Assembly: GCA_030597865.1 (NCBI GenBank)
Contig: JAUVQZ010000046.1
Location: 1-14,266, forward strand
Length of the DNA stretch: 14,266 nt
Source of the DNA: Pseudomonadota bacterium
Lineage (GTDB): Bacteria > Desulfobacterota > Desulfobulbia > Desulfobulbales > SURF-16
Direction of reading: 5' to 3'
Under the pieces are notes generated by a model. That model searched no databases. It was given only the letters and a program-made list of their open reading frames with translations, and was not told the origin of the DNA. This document shows positions 1 to 7,126 of this stretch, in pieces. Positions within the stretch are counted from its first letter, which is position 1, and every line of letters begins with the position of its first letter. Made by a program: the position numbers and the translations under genes.

Positions 1-36
1 CCTTTTTGACCATCTCAGCTCCCTACTTCCCAGCCT

Positions 37-1380
37 ATGATTACCAACGTCACCACCATATTTCCAATCACCCTGGGTTGCCCCAAAAATCGGGTGGATT
101 CCGAGGTCATGCTCGGCCTCATCCTTGAGGCGGGCTGCCAGATCACCGACGATCCTGACAGGGCCGACATCCTGCTGGTCAACACCTGCGGCTTTATCCA
201 GCCGGCGGTGGAGGAGGCCATTGACACCATCATGGACCTCGTTGAGATAAAAAAACAGCATCCTGGCATGGCCCTGGTTGTCACCGGCTGCCTGGTTCAG
301 CGCTATGGCAAAAGCCTATCTGAAGAGCTCCCGGAGGTGGATCTCTTCATTGGCACAGACGGCTTTCAGGATATTGTCGCCCATCTTAACAGCCTGCCCA
401 GTAAAGACATTATTGTCCATGCGCCGCCACCACTCTATGTTATGGACAGCCTGACGCCGCGTCGCCTCTCCACGCCGGCCCACCGCGCCTATCTGAAGAT
501 CACCGAGGGTTGCTCCAATAAATGCGCCTATTGCATGATCCCTTCCATCCGTGGCTCCCTGCGCAGCCGGACGGTCGAGGATATCGTCCTGGAGGTCCGT
601 GAGCTTGACGGTCTTGCCATTAAAGAACTGACCCTGGTGGGCCAGGACCTCACCGCCTATGGCATGGATACTGGCAGCAGCGGCCCTGGTCTCGACAATC
701 TGCTGGAGGAAATCCTTGCCCAGTCATCCGTGCCCTGGCTCCGCCTTTTGTATCTCTACCCGGGCCGTCTCAGTGACCAACTCCTTGACCTCATGGCCCG
801 GGAAGAGCGCCTGCTCAACTATCTGGATATTCCCCTCCAGCATATCTCGGAAAAGGTCCTCAAAAATATGCGGCGCCCCTTTGGCAAGAGGCATCTCCAT
901 AGCCTTATTGAGCGTATCCGTAGTAAGGTGCCGGATGCCGCCATCCGCACCACCTTCATGGTGGGCTTTCCCGGTGAAACCGACAAGGATGTTGAAGAGA
1001 TTGCCGAGTTTCTCCGCCAGTATGAGCTGCATAATGTCGGCGTCTTCACCTACTCCAATGAGGAGGGCTGTGCGGCTGAACATATGGCGGACCAGGTTGA
1101 CGAAAGGCGTAAGCAGGAGCGTTCCGATTATCTGATGGAGATCCAGTCAGGTATCTCGGCCAAGATCAACCAGGGCTATGTGGGTAAGAGGCTTGAGGTT
1201 CTCGTCGAAGGTATCAGTGGGGAGACCGAGCTTCTCCTTGAAGGCCGGAGCCGCTTCCAGGCCCCGGAGATTGACGGCTGTGTCTATATTGCCGATGGTA
1301 AGTGCAATAGCGGCGATATGGTAACGGTTGAAATTACCGAGGCCCATCCCTATGACCTGGTGGGCCATATTGTTTCCTGA
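37..1380 (+). CDS. rimO: Ribosomal protein S12 methylthiotransferase RimO
   Basis: A radical-SAM methylthiotransferase of 447 residues, normal for the family. RimO adds a methylthio group to a conserved aspartate of ribosomal protein S12 in the cytoplasm. The N-terminal MTTase domain shows LGCPKNRVDSE, with the three cluster cysteines C15, C51 (NTCGF) and C85 (TGC). The radical-SAM CxxxCxxC motif is C159-C163-C166, inside EGCSNKCAYCMIPSIRG. A TRAM-like domain closes the protein from about residue 380. The LGCPKN signature favours RimO over MiaB. The frame is closed upstream by TGA at 7-9 and ATG 37 is the first ATG; no good ribosome binding site is visible. The downstream neighbour is on the same strand after a gap of about 115 bp, so an operon is not clear. 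Identification is from motifs. Confidence 0.97.
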   Translation: MITNVTTIFPITLGCPKNRVDSEVMLGLILEAGCQITDDPDRADILLVNTCGFIQPAVEEAIDTIMDLVEIKKQHPGMALVVTGCLVQRYGKSLSEELPEVDLFIGTDGFQDIVAHLNSLPSKDIIVHAPPPLYVMDSLTPRRLSTPAHRAYLKITEGCSNKCAYCMIPSIRGSLRSRTVEDIVLEVRELDGLAIKELTLVGQDLTAYGMDTGSSGPGLDNLLEEILAQSSVPWLRLLYLYPGRLSDQLLDLMAREERLLNYLDIPLQHISEKVLKNMRRPFGKRHLHSLIERIRSKVPDAAIRTTFMVGFPGETDKDVEEIAEFLRQYELHNVGVFTYSNEEGCAAEHMADQVDERRKQERSDYLMEIQSGISAKINQGYVGKRLEVLVEGISGETELLLEGRSRFQAPEIDGCVYIADGKCNSGDMVTVEITEAHPYDLVGHIVS

Positions 1381-1495
1381 TTATTTATAGCCATGTTTCA
1401 ACGGATGTGGACTCCTATAAAAACCTGATGAAGTTTCCAAGACCCCAATCTAAGAGCGGTTGAGGCATAACCATAGCTCAAGGCAGAGCATACCC

Positions 1496-1987
1496 ATGAC
1501 GAATAACGATATCTTACGCCGTATCCGCTATACCTTTAACCTTAGCGACTCAAAGATGATTGCGCTCTTTGCCTTAGCTGATTATCCAGTGACGCGGCAA
1601 CAGGTCAGCGATTGGCTTAAAAAAGATGACGATCCTGCCTTTAAGGGGTGCAGCGACACGCAGCTGGCGATTTTTCTCAATGGTTTTATTAACTCCAAAC
1701 GGGGAAAAAAAGAAGGCCCCCAACCCGTGCCAGAGCAGCGTTTAACCAATAACATCATTTTTAGAAAACTAAAAATCGCCCTAAACCTGCAGGCCGAAGA
1801 TGTGTTGGCGATCATGGCCCTTGCAGATTTATCCATGAGCAAACACGAGTTAAGTGCCTTTTTCCGTAAACCAGGCCATAAACACTACCGGGAGTGTCAA
1901 AATCAGATATTGCGTAACTTCCTCCAGGGTCTGCAGCTGAGATTCCACGATAATATGGAGTTGAAAGAAGTGTTTAAGTGGAGGTAG
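1496..1987 (+). CDS. yehS: DUF1456 (YehS-like) protein
   Basis: A 163-residue protein made of two copies of the DUF1456 repeat. The first copy begins NNDILRRIRYTFNLSD and the second NNIIFRKLKIALNLQ; each is followed by a short helical stretch ending in an FLNG or FLQG element. Residue patterns such as SDWLKKDDD, NSKRGKKE and HKHYREC match E. coli YehS along the whole length. The biochemical role of the family is not known to me. ATG 1496 is preferred over an in-frame TTG at 1460, because family members begin almost at the NNDILR motif and AAGGCAGAG lies just upstream of the ATG. Base composition is more AT-rich than in rimO. Confidence 0.9.
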   Translation: MTNNDILRRIRYTFNLSDSKMIALFALADYPVTRQQVSDWLKKDDDPAFKGCSDTQLAIFLNGFINSKRGKKEGPQPVPEQRLTNNIIFRKLKIALNLQAEDVLAIMALADLSMSKHELSAFFRKPGHKHYRECQNQILRNFLQGLQLRFHDNMELKEVFKWR

Positions 1988-2014
1988 TTGTTCTGAGGAG
2001 AGAGGCGGAGCGGC

Positions 2015-2042
2015 AGTTGTAAGGGGTGGGGGCAACTTTTTT
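2015..2042 (+). terminator. Possible Rho-independent terminator after yehS
   Basis: AGTTG at 2015-2019 can pair with CAACT at 2033-2037 around a G-rich loop, and a run of six T follows directly. The stem is short, so this is a weak call. It would end yehS before the convergent abiE-like pair. Confidence 0.3.
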
Positions 2043-2072
2043 GGCATGAGGTGGCTTTTGTTCTTGGGGCTG

Positions 2073-2960
2073 TCAGGACGCAGCTTGACTCCTTTCTTCC
2101 AATACTCCTCGGCGGAGTTTCTTCAAGAGGGTGAAATGGTGGTTGAATATATCAGACGAATCCACCATCCGACCCTGGAGCATATCTTCAACAAGTTTAA
2201 AGGGGCCTTGCTCATCTATTTCTTGATGAAGGATATTAAGAATTGCTGTCAGGGCTTGCGGTTTGGCAATAGCTGCTATGTCTCGGCCAAGTAACCGAGC
2301 CCCTGCTGTTTACACGTCAAACTCCTCATCTTCAAGCAAAGTTTCCTCGTTTTCATATAGGTCGTCCACCTTGAATGTCTTAAAGTAGTTACAAAGAAGT
2401 AAAGCAATATCCTGAGCGTCCTTTATGCAATCCGGTGTAGGTCTGTCGTACCAAGAAATAATTTTCAGGAGGGCCCAGCCAGCCGGAGAGGCAACCTTTG
2501 TTTCTATGAGAGGGGTCGTGCTTAATCTTACCAGTAGTGCATGGTCAAATGCCTCCTCAAAACCAAGAACATTCATCTCTGTATCGTTGTTTGGCGGTGA
2601 CCAGATAAGGGATATTTCTTCTGAGGCAATGTCGCCAAAAGGGATTATGTCAACTGGAAGACCATTGCTGAATATAAGCCGTTGCGCTGCTTTGGTTGCC
2701 TGAAATTCCCCAGTGTCAATGAGGGCTACCTTCAAGCGGTTGAACTCGCTCATGCCTGATACTTTCACGCCAAAATCAATGTCTCTTGTGGCCCGTAAAG
2801 GTTCTATCCCATATGCCCCTTCAAGGACAATATCCCTGGCTGTTGCCCCAACCACATAAAAAGGCAGACCCTGCGAGTCTGCCACAGCGGAAATAGCTTG
2901 GCACACTTCTCCAATGCCTCCATCAATCTTCTCTGATAAGTCTAACAATGGTTTGCTCAT
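2073..2960 (-). pseudogene. AbiEii-type nucleotidyltransferase toxin, in-frame stop
   Basis: A nucleotidyltransferase of the AbiEii/AbiGii toxin family. The first 216 residues read openly from ATG 2960. They show the fold's motif GATARD (38-43), the acidic pair D60/D62 in TRDIDFG, a third aspartate D104 in PVDIIPFG, K166, and K180-D181...D184 in the late KDxxD motif. After FDV there is TAA at 2310-2312. The same frame then stays open for 78 more codons (AGARLLGRDIAAIAKP... to ...LEERSQAAS) and stops with TGA at 2073-2075. In my memory of the family, an AGAxLLGRD segment directly follows an FD motif, so the TAA most likely interrupts a protein of about 295 residues by one base change. The catalytic residues lie before the stop, so a shortened active product is possible. 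The 5' end overlaps the antitoxin gene by 38 bp, typical of these pairs. Confidence 0.8.
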
Positions 2961-3986
2961 AAATTAGTTTGGCGGTTTCAAGGTTTCTAGGGTCTCCTGT
3001 TGCCAGGAGGTCAGCATAAACCAGGAGGGGTGGAACCATATCTCTATTGTCATTGAGATTGAGTCTATGGTGGTCCCAAAAGGTTTTTATGATTTCCATA
3101 TTCCCATGGGGGTCTTTTTTCATTCTGTTTTTAAGAATTAATTGCCCAGGGGGCCCTGTGACATAGATTGTAGCGATCTCCGGCTTCAGGTACCCCGTTA
3201 TCCGAGCGGCTGCGACCTCTCCGCCCCAATAGGCCTCAAATGGCCGTATATTAGTTTCTTCCAAACGTTTATTGTCGTCAGCAAGCCTGTAACGCCCCGC
3301 CATCTGTTTTTGACGCAATTGTTCCGGGTAGGCTGTGAGCCATCGCTCCAGGAGATTTTCTTTTCTGGTCAAGCGTCGCCCCCTCGGTCCCATACCCATA
3401 TCAACGAGGTAGCCCAACTTTTTTAAATCATTCATGATGATACCCACTGTTCCCAAAGCTACTTGGGCCGCCCTTGCTATTTCTCTAAAAGGTAAATCTT
3501 CAAGTCCTGGCTCACATAACAAGGCAAATATCACCCGCAGTCCTGCCGGGCGAAAGGCCCGGCCCAGTGGTTCTTGGCGTTGCGCATCTCCGAGCTTATT
3601 CCCTTTGATGAAGACATAGAGGGGCGGGGCATTTAAAAAGGCATTCCCAGCCATATCCATAAATTGAATATTGAGCTTTCTTAGTTCATCTGCCAATTTA
3701 GGGGGAACATGCCTAGTCACAAGGATTCCTTGCCCAGGAAAACGATCTAGCTGTTGGACAATGAGCCCGATGCTGGTTCGTGTTATTAACCCTTTCTTTA
3801 CCTCTGCAATAAACTGCCAGCCTCTATTTTCTTCCGGCAATTCAATGAGTATCGTCGCATCCGGGATATTATAATTGTTTGCAGGTAGGGGGGGGCAGGA
3901 AGGGCCTCAACCAAGAGCCCTGTGGCCTGGTGGAGTTTGTCCATGGCCATGCCCAAGACATTGTTTTCAGTCAATCTGGTATTCAT
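2923..3986 (-). pseudogene. AbiEi-type antitoxin, frameshift at a C8 tract
   Basis: Antitoxin and regulator partner of the nucleotidyltransferase. From 3840 down to 2923 the frame encodes 305 residues: ENRGWQFIAEVKK, a winged-helix region (LRVIFALLCEPG...FREIARAAQVALGTVGIIMNDLKKLGYLV) and the AbiEi_2-like EAYWGGEVAAARITGYL...IATIYV. Upstream of 3840 the frame continues to make sense (DATILIELPEEN) up to eight C (3888-3895 on the plus strand as G). The expected N-terminus, MNTRLTENNVLGMAMDKL..., starts at ATG 3986 in a different frame and enters the same C run. Adding one C joins the two into about 354 residues. ATG 3986 has AGGGAA a few bases upstream. Options are a true deletion, a phase-variable tract, ribosomal slippage, or a sequencing error. 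AbiEi proteins usually repress their own operon. Start at TTG 3840 is unlikely because homologous sequence extends above it. Confidence 0.8.
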
Positions 3987-4026
3987 TGGGTTCCCTGTGC
4001 TGTTTTTTTTGTTCACAAAATCTTAT

Positions 4027-4159
4027 TGTTCATTTTTCATGAACAGCCGATTGTTATGAACAATAATGCTCTAGTTTGTTGCTTTGTCGTAGTTTTGTTC
4101 GTCCAAGATGCCATTCTAAATATTTCTTGTTCATTATTGTGTCACGTTCATGAAAAATG
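4027..4159. promoter_or_regulatory. Inverted-repeat region upstream of the abiE-like pair
   Basis: TGTTCAT (4027-4033) and ATGAACA (4039-4045) form a 7-bp inverted repeat with a 5-nt spacer. A 14-nt word, GTTCATGAAAAATG, occurs on the plus strand at 4146-4159 and on the minus strand at 4044-4031. CATTATTG also recurs in opposite orientation within each arm, so two arms of about 40 bp face each other around about 60 bp. AbiEi proteins are known to bind inverted repeats in their own promoter, so operators are likely. An old miniature transposable element is the alternative. No confident -35/-10 pair was found. Confidence 0.5.
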
Positions 4160-4339
4160 TACATGGTGAAAAAATGAACGATGATGTGTGGCGAGCGAAG
4201 CTTGGCAACTAGTTCATAAACATCGCTTCTCTGCCACTAAAAACAGGCTGGATCCCAAGACGAGCAATTCCAGAATCTCAAGTTGTGATCCTACTTAAAT
4301 TCTGACTCAACGAACTCCAATTTGCCCATGGGCTCTTTC
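4160..4339. other. Intergenic stretch without recognisable genes
   Basis: AT-rich sequence between the operator-like repeats and the left island repeat. Short open frames occur in several phases, but none shows a start with a ribosome binding site or a recognisable motif. I see nothing else in it. Confidence 0.5.
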
Positions 4340-4456
4340 GATGGGACAGCGGTGGGTCAACAAGAAAATTATTTTAAAGTGATACGGAGGAGTTATATGG
4401 CGGGTGTCCATGGGACACTTGGGAGTGGAAAAGCAGGTTTTTTGCTGCAAAATAGA

Positions 4457-4486
4457 AAACGGCAAGATGAGGGTATCTTGCCGTTT
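4457..4486 (-). terminator. Hairpin remnant of the tRNA-Arg terminator (left copy)
   Basis: AAACGGCAAGAT (4457-4468) pairs with ATCTTGCCGTTT (4475-4486). On the minus strand it is followed by T-rich sequence, as at the intact tRNA. With no tRNA gene left upstream, it is probably a relic. Confidence 0.6.
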
Positions 4487-4500
4487 GGTCGTTGAAATTG

Positions 4501-4521
4501 TGGTGCGCCCGACAGGATTCG
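4501..4521 (-). other. tRNA-Arg 3' end remnant, probable attachment site
   Basis: The 21 bases match the 3' end of the intact tRNA-Arg gene (8905-8925), including the encoded CCA, with one difference at the last acceptor pair. The match stops inside the T-loop region at 4521. Short 3'-tRNA duplications of this size are what tyrosine integrases leave at the far end of an integrated element. No integrase gene is present between the two copies, so the mechanism is inferred. Confidence 0.75.
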
Positions 4522-4523
4522 CG

Positions 4524-4591
4524 TAATCCGGGGACATAATACCATTTTGCAGTTTTGGTAATCTTGGAATTGGTATTTAGTCCCCGGATTA
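4524..4591. repeat. REP-like hairpin element, copy 1
   Basis: TAATCCGGGGAC (4524-4535) and GTCCCCGGATTA (4580-4591) are perfect 12-bp inverted repeats, with extra pairing inside (ATACCA with TGGTAT). The 35 bp at 4543-4577 are identical to 7078-7112. It starts two bases after the tRNA remnant and ends about 26 bp before the truncated IS30 gene. Further GGATTACC-type words follow at 4588-4612. The GGGGAC palindromes resemble REP sequences linked to RAYT transposases; that link is from memory and no RAYT gene is in the window. Confidence 0.7.
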
Positions 4592-4617
4592 CCGTGCGGA
4601 TTACCGGATTACGGGGG

Positions 4618-4893
4618 CGGGCTCCACTTCTCAACCAACAGCCCTTCTACAATTTCATAATCAAGGGCTGTAAAATGCTGGTTACGCCTGGATACTGAGC
4701 GACGGTTCCTTGTCCTGCTGCTGGCCTTAGAATATCTATAGTGGCCATCATTACAGCGATTACGATTAACTTCACGGTAGATAGAGCTGCGATGCCGCCC
4801 TAAATACTCAGCAATCCTAGCAGGACTATACCCTTGCTTTCGTAGCGTAGAAATCGTATACCTTTCTTCTGAGCTGATTTGGCGGTATCCCAT
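4618..4893 (-). pseudogene. IS30-family transposase, N-terminal fragment
   Basis: About 92 residues from ATG 4893, which has AGGGGAG seven bases upstream. YRQISSEERYTISTLRKQGYSPARIAEYLGRHRSSIYREVNRN is the characteristic N-terminal helix-turn-helix of IS30 transposases. Homology runs to VEKWSP and is then cut off at about 4618, where GGATTAC-rich sequence of the REP-like element begins. The catalytic DDE core is missing, so this fragment cannot transpose. The upstream IS end should lie near 4965-4990 but I could not fix it. The next recognisable sequence is a broken ankyrin gene, so the element probably inserted there. Confidence 0.85.
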
Positions 4894-4991
4894 AGTTACT
4901 CCCCTTTACTTGGTCGTTTAGAGAAATAACTAGTATCGCCAATCACCTCTTTTAATGCAGCAACTGTCGCATTTACTATATGAATTCTGTT

Positions 4992-5102
4992 AATGTAACA
5001 AGTCGTGATGGCCATACTGCCTTAACTCTTGCTGTCTTTTATCGAGATAATGCCTTCGTTGATGTCCTTGAAGCGCATGGTGCGAGAGGGCGGTATTTGT
5101 AA
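4992..5102 (+). pseudogene. C-terminal remnant of an ankyrin-repeat protein
   Basis: A 36-codon open stretch without its own start ends at TAA 5100-5102. The residues DGHTALTLAVFYRDNAFVDVL followed by EAHGA fit the ankyrin-repeat consensus (DGxTALxLA...vvxxLLexGA). It appears to be the last repeat of a larger gene whose upstream part was removed or displaced by the IS30 element. The call rests on one repeat only. Confidence 0.5.
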
Positions 5103-5112
5103 TATCTACAGT

Positions 5113-5138
5113 AAGGTCAAGGTGAGACTTGACTCCTT
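5113..5138. repeat. REP-like palindrome, left of the ATPase pair
   Basis: AAGGTCAAG (5113-5121) can pair with CTTGACTCCTT (5128-5138), allowing a small bulge. The 26 bases align without gaps with 7044-7069, 20 of 26 identical, and all six differences are transitions. The copies lie on either side of the ATPase-DUF4276 operon in the same orientation. Confidence 0.5.
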
Positions 5139-5237
5139 CTGTTTGAGATTATGCACTTGCCATTCACCCATGTTTTTGTTTGGGGTGAAAATATACGCTC
5201 GCAGATTGTCAATCGTTAACAACATAAGGTCAGAAAA

Positions 5238-6410
5238 TTGGAACAGTTCATAAAAAAAATAAAGCTGGAGAACCTACTTTCTTTTAGCACGCCTCCCTGT
5301 GAAATCTCTCTGGGAAATCTCAATGTGTTGATTGGTCCAAATGGGTCAGGGAAATCAAACCTGATAGAAGCAATCTCTCTTCTACAGGCAACTCCAAAAG
5401 AGCTGACAGAACCTATCCGCAAAGGAGGAGGTGTCAGAGATTGGTTATGGAAAGGGGCGGTAGAGCCCCCTACGGCAGATATCGAAATTATAGCGACTAA
5501 GCCACCCACTGGTACCCATCATTTACGCTATAAACTCGCATTTACGTCTACCGGACAACGTTTTGAACTGGCAGATGAATTTCTGGAGAATGAAAATCCA
5601 GATCAAGGCCAAGCCGAGCCCTATTTCTTCTACCGATACCAACACAATCATCCGGTACTTAATATAAGAGAAGGAGAGAGGACGCTAAAGCGGGAAAGTG
5701 TTGATTCTGAAAAGTCAATATTGGCCCAACGAAAAGATCCGGACCAGTACCCGGAACTGACCTGGCTGGGGGAACAATTTTCAAAAATAAAAATATACCG
5801 GGAATGGTCTTTTGGCCGTAAAGCTACCCTGCGTCTTCCCCAAGAAACCGATGCCCCTAATGATTTTCTTGGCGAAGATTGTCTCAATCTGGGACTTGTG
5901 CTCAATACCCTGCGACGTAAACCGGAAGTAAAAAGAAAGATTCTTAAGCACCTTGCGGAATTTTATGAAGGAGTTGAAGATTTCGACATCAGTGTGGAAG
6001 GAGGGACCGTACAGTTTTTTCTCCAGGAAGGAGATTACACTATCCCGGCAACCCGTTTGTCGGATGGCACCATCCGTTACATCTGCATGTTAGCGATTCT
6101 CTGTCACCCGGCTCCACCTCCGCTGATCTGTATCGAGGAACCTGAGCTTGGTCTCCACCCAGACGTTCTACCAACCCTGGCAACCCTTATTAAGGAGGCG
6201 TCCCAGCGCTGCCAGCTGATCGTTACCACCCATTCCGATGCGCTGATTGATGAGTTGACAGATATGCCTGACTCAGTCCTGGTTTGTGAAAAAGAAGGCG
6301 GTATTACCTCGATTCGCCGACTGGATTCCAGCCGCCTGAAAGAGTGGCTGACTAAATATACCCTTGGTGAACTCTGGCGTAAGGGCGAAATTGGAGGAAA
6401 CCGCTGGTGA
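5238..6410 (+). CDS. AAA ATPase of the OLD/SMC-like type (AAA_21)
   Basis: A 390-residue ABC/SMC-type AAA ATPase. Walker A is GPNGSGKSN at 33-41, after an N-terminal strand pair typical of RecF/OLD proteins (IKLENLLSF...LNVLIGPNGSGKSN). An LSDG signature is at 274-277, Walker B with catalytic acid is LICIEEPELGLHP (E300/E301), and the switch histidine is H332 in TTHSD. The middle part (about 90-260) has no motif I recognise. Unlike classical OLD there is no C-terminal TOPRIM domain; that role may fall to the next gene, which overlaps by 4 bp. Start is TTG 5238 with AAGG seven bases upstream; nearby ATGs are out of frame. Expected to work as a cytoplasmic nucleotide-dependent sensor in phage defence; this is inference from architecture. 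Confidence 0.9.
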   Translation: MEQFIKKIKLENLLSFSTPPCEISLGNLNVLIGPNGSGKSNLIEAISLLQATPKELTEPIRKGGGVRDWLWKGAVEPPTADIEIIATKPPTGTHHLRYKLAFTSTGQRFELADEFLENENPDQGQAEPYFFYRYQHNHPVLNIREGERTLKRESVDSEKSILAQRKDPDQYPELTWLGEQFSKIKIYREWSFGRKATLRLPQETDAPNDFLGEDCLNLGLVLNTLRRKPEVKRKILKHLAEFYEGVEDFDISVEGGTVQFFLQEGDYTIPATRLSDGTIRYICMLAILCHPAPPPLICIEEPELGLHPDVLPTLATLIKEASQRCQLIVTTHSDALIDELTDMPDSVLVCEKEGGITSIRRLDSSRLKEWLTKYTLGELWRKGEIGGNRW

Positions 6411-7015
6411 GAGTAAAAATCTATGTGGAAGGCGGTGGAGACTCGAACCAGCTGAAAAGAAAATGTCGCCGAGGATTTTCCAAGTTTTTTGAACAGGCTG
6501 GATTCAAGGGAAAGATGCCAAAAGTTATTGCCTGTGGATCCCGTAATTCTGCTTTTGGAGATTTCTGTACCGCAGTCAAGAATTCTGCCAACGATGAATA
6601 TCCTTTGCTCCTTGTGGACAGCGAAGCCCCGGTTGGCACCCACCATCATGAAAAACCATGGGTCCATCTCAAGGAGAGGGACGACTGGAGTCAGCCACAC
6701 GATTCGACTGACCAACAGGCCCATCTCATGGTTCAGTGTATGGAAAGCTGGTTTCTCGCGGATCGAAGCTCCCTGAAAGACTTTTTCGGCCAAAACTTCC
6801 AGGAGAATGCATTGCCGGGAAACCTGGAAATCGAGGCTATCAACAAACAACAGATTTTTAACGCACTCAAGCAATCAACAAGGCACACCAGCAAGGGTAA
6901 ATATGGCAAAGGTGCCCACTCTTTTGACATCCTGGAAAATATAGACCCACAAAAAGTCCAGGATGCTTCGCCTTGGGCCAAGAGACTTATTGATGAGTTG
7001 AACGAACGGGGATAA
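6407..7015 (+). CDS. DUF4276 protein, TOPRIM-like partner of the ATPase
   Basis: A 202-residue protein matching DUF4276 by its order of conserved blocks: YVEGGGD near the N-terminus, LLLVDSEAPV, HLMVQCMESWFLAD, and late YGKGAHSFDIL and DASPWAKRL. The early glutamate (E8 in VEGGGD) and the D71-x-E73 pair after a hydrophobic strand resemble a TOPRIM metal site, so nuclease activity is plausible but not shown. GTG 6407 overlaps the ATPase stop codon in GTGA, and GGAGG lies nine bases upstream, so the two genes are translationally coupled. ATPase plus small TOPRIM-like protein is the layout of PARIS (AriA/AriB, where the second protein is DUF4435). The specific ATPase-DUF4276 pair is known as a recurring neighbourhood, but I cannot name an established system for it. 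Confidence 0.88.
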   Translation: MRVKIYVEGGGDSNQLKRKCRRGFSKFFEQAGFKGKMPKVIACGSRNSAFGDFCTAVKNSANDEYPLLLVDSEAPVGTHHHEKPWVHLKERDDWSQPHDSTDQQAHLMVQCMESWFLADRSSLKDFFGQNFQENALPGNLEIEAINKQQIFNALKQSTRHTSKGKYGKGAHSFDILENIDPQKVQDASPWAKRLIDELNERG

Positions 7016-7041
7016 AGCAGAACATTGGAATGGTAAAAAAA

Positions 7042-7071
7042 GAAAGGTCAAAATGAGATCCGACCCCTTTC
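7042..7071. repeat. REP-like palindrome, right of the ATPase pair
   Basis: GAAAGGTC (7042-7049) pairs with GACCCCTTTC (7062-7071) with a two-base bulge. It is the second copy of the palindrome at 5113-5138 and begins 27 bases after the DUF4276 stop. It could also act as a weak transcription stop, although no T run follows on the plus strand. Confidence 0.5.
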
Positions 7072-7077
7072 TCAATT

Positions 7078-7126
7078 CATTTTGCAGTTTTGGTAATCTT
7101 GGAATTGGTATTGTGTCCCCGGATTA
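7078..7126. repeat. REP-like hairpin element, copy 2 (left arm missing)
   Basis: Bases 7078-7112 are identical to 4543-4577, and the right arm (GTCCCCGGATTA, 7115-7126) is also kept. The left arm TAATCCGGGGAC is missing, so the copy is truncated on the side of the ATPase pair. Its right end is exactly where the SIR2 gene loses its homology. The two copies are direct repeats 2535 bp apart. Confidence 0.75.

Larger units (their letters stand above)
4340..4521 (-). repeat. Left copy of the tRNA-Arg downstream repeat
   Basis: This stretch resembles 8738-8925 in the same orientation. The last 111 bases (4411-4521) align almost colinearly with 8816-8925; the earlier part is similar but with gaps. 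It contains the same hairpin as the tRNA terminator and ends in a tRNA 3' fragment. It therefore marks one boundary of a block whose other boundary is the intact tRNA-Arg gene. The divergence suggests an old duplication or two different att regions, not a recent copy. Confidence 0.8.

Noticed and set aside
1460..1495. TTG 1460 as start of the YehS-like gene
   Set aside because: The 12 extra residues lack family similarity; ATG 1496 fits the family N-terminus.
2046..2294. An 82-codon plus-strand open frame
   Set aside because: It is antisense to the post-stop tail of the AbiEii-type toxin, whose protein sequence makes family sense.
4027..4190. A CRISPR array or integron attC site from the repeated GTTCAT words
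   Set aside because: The repeats are inverted and irregularly spaced, with no spacer pattern and no cas or integrase gene.
4307..4634. Minus-strand open frames of 76 and 86 codons
   Set aside because: They cross the duplicated tRNA flank and the hairpin element and do not resemble proteins.
5029..5253. A 74-codon plus-strand open frame before the ATPase gene
   Set aside because: No ribosome binding site or motif; the ankyrin remnant lies in a different frame here.
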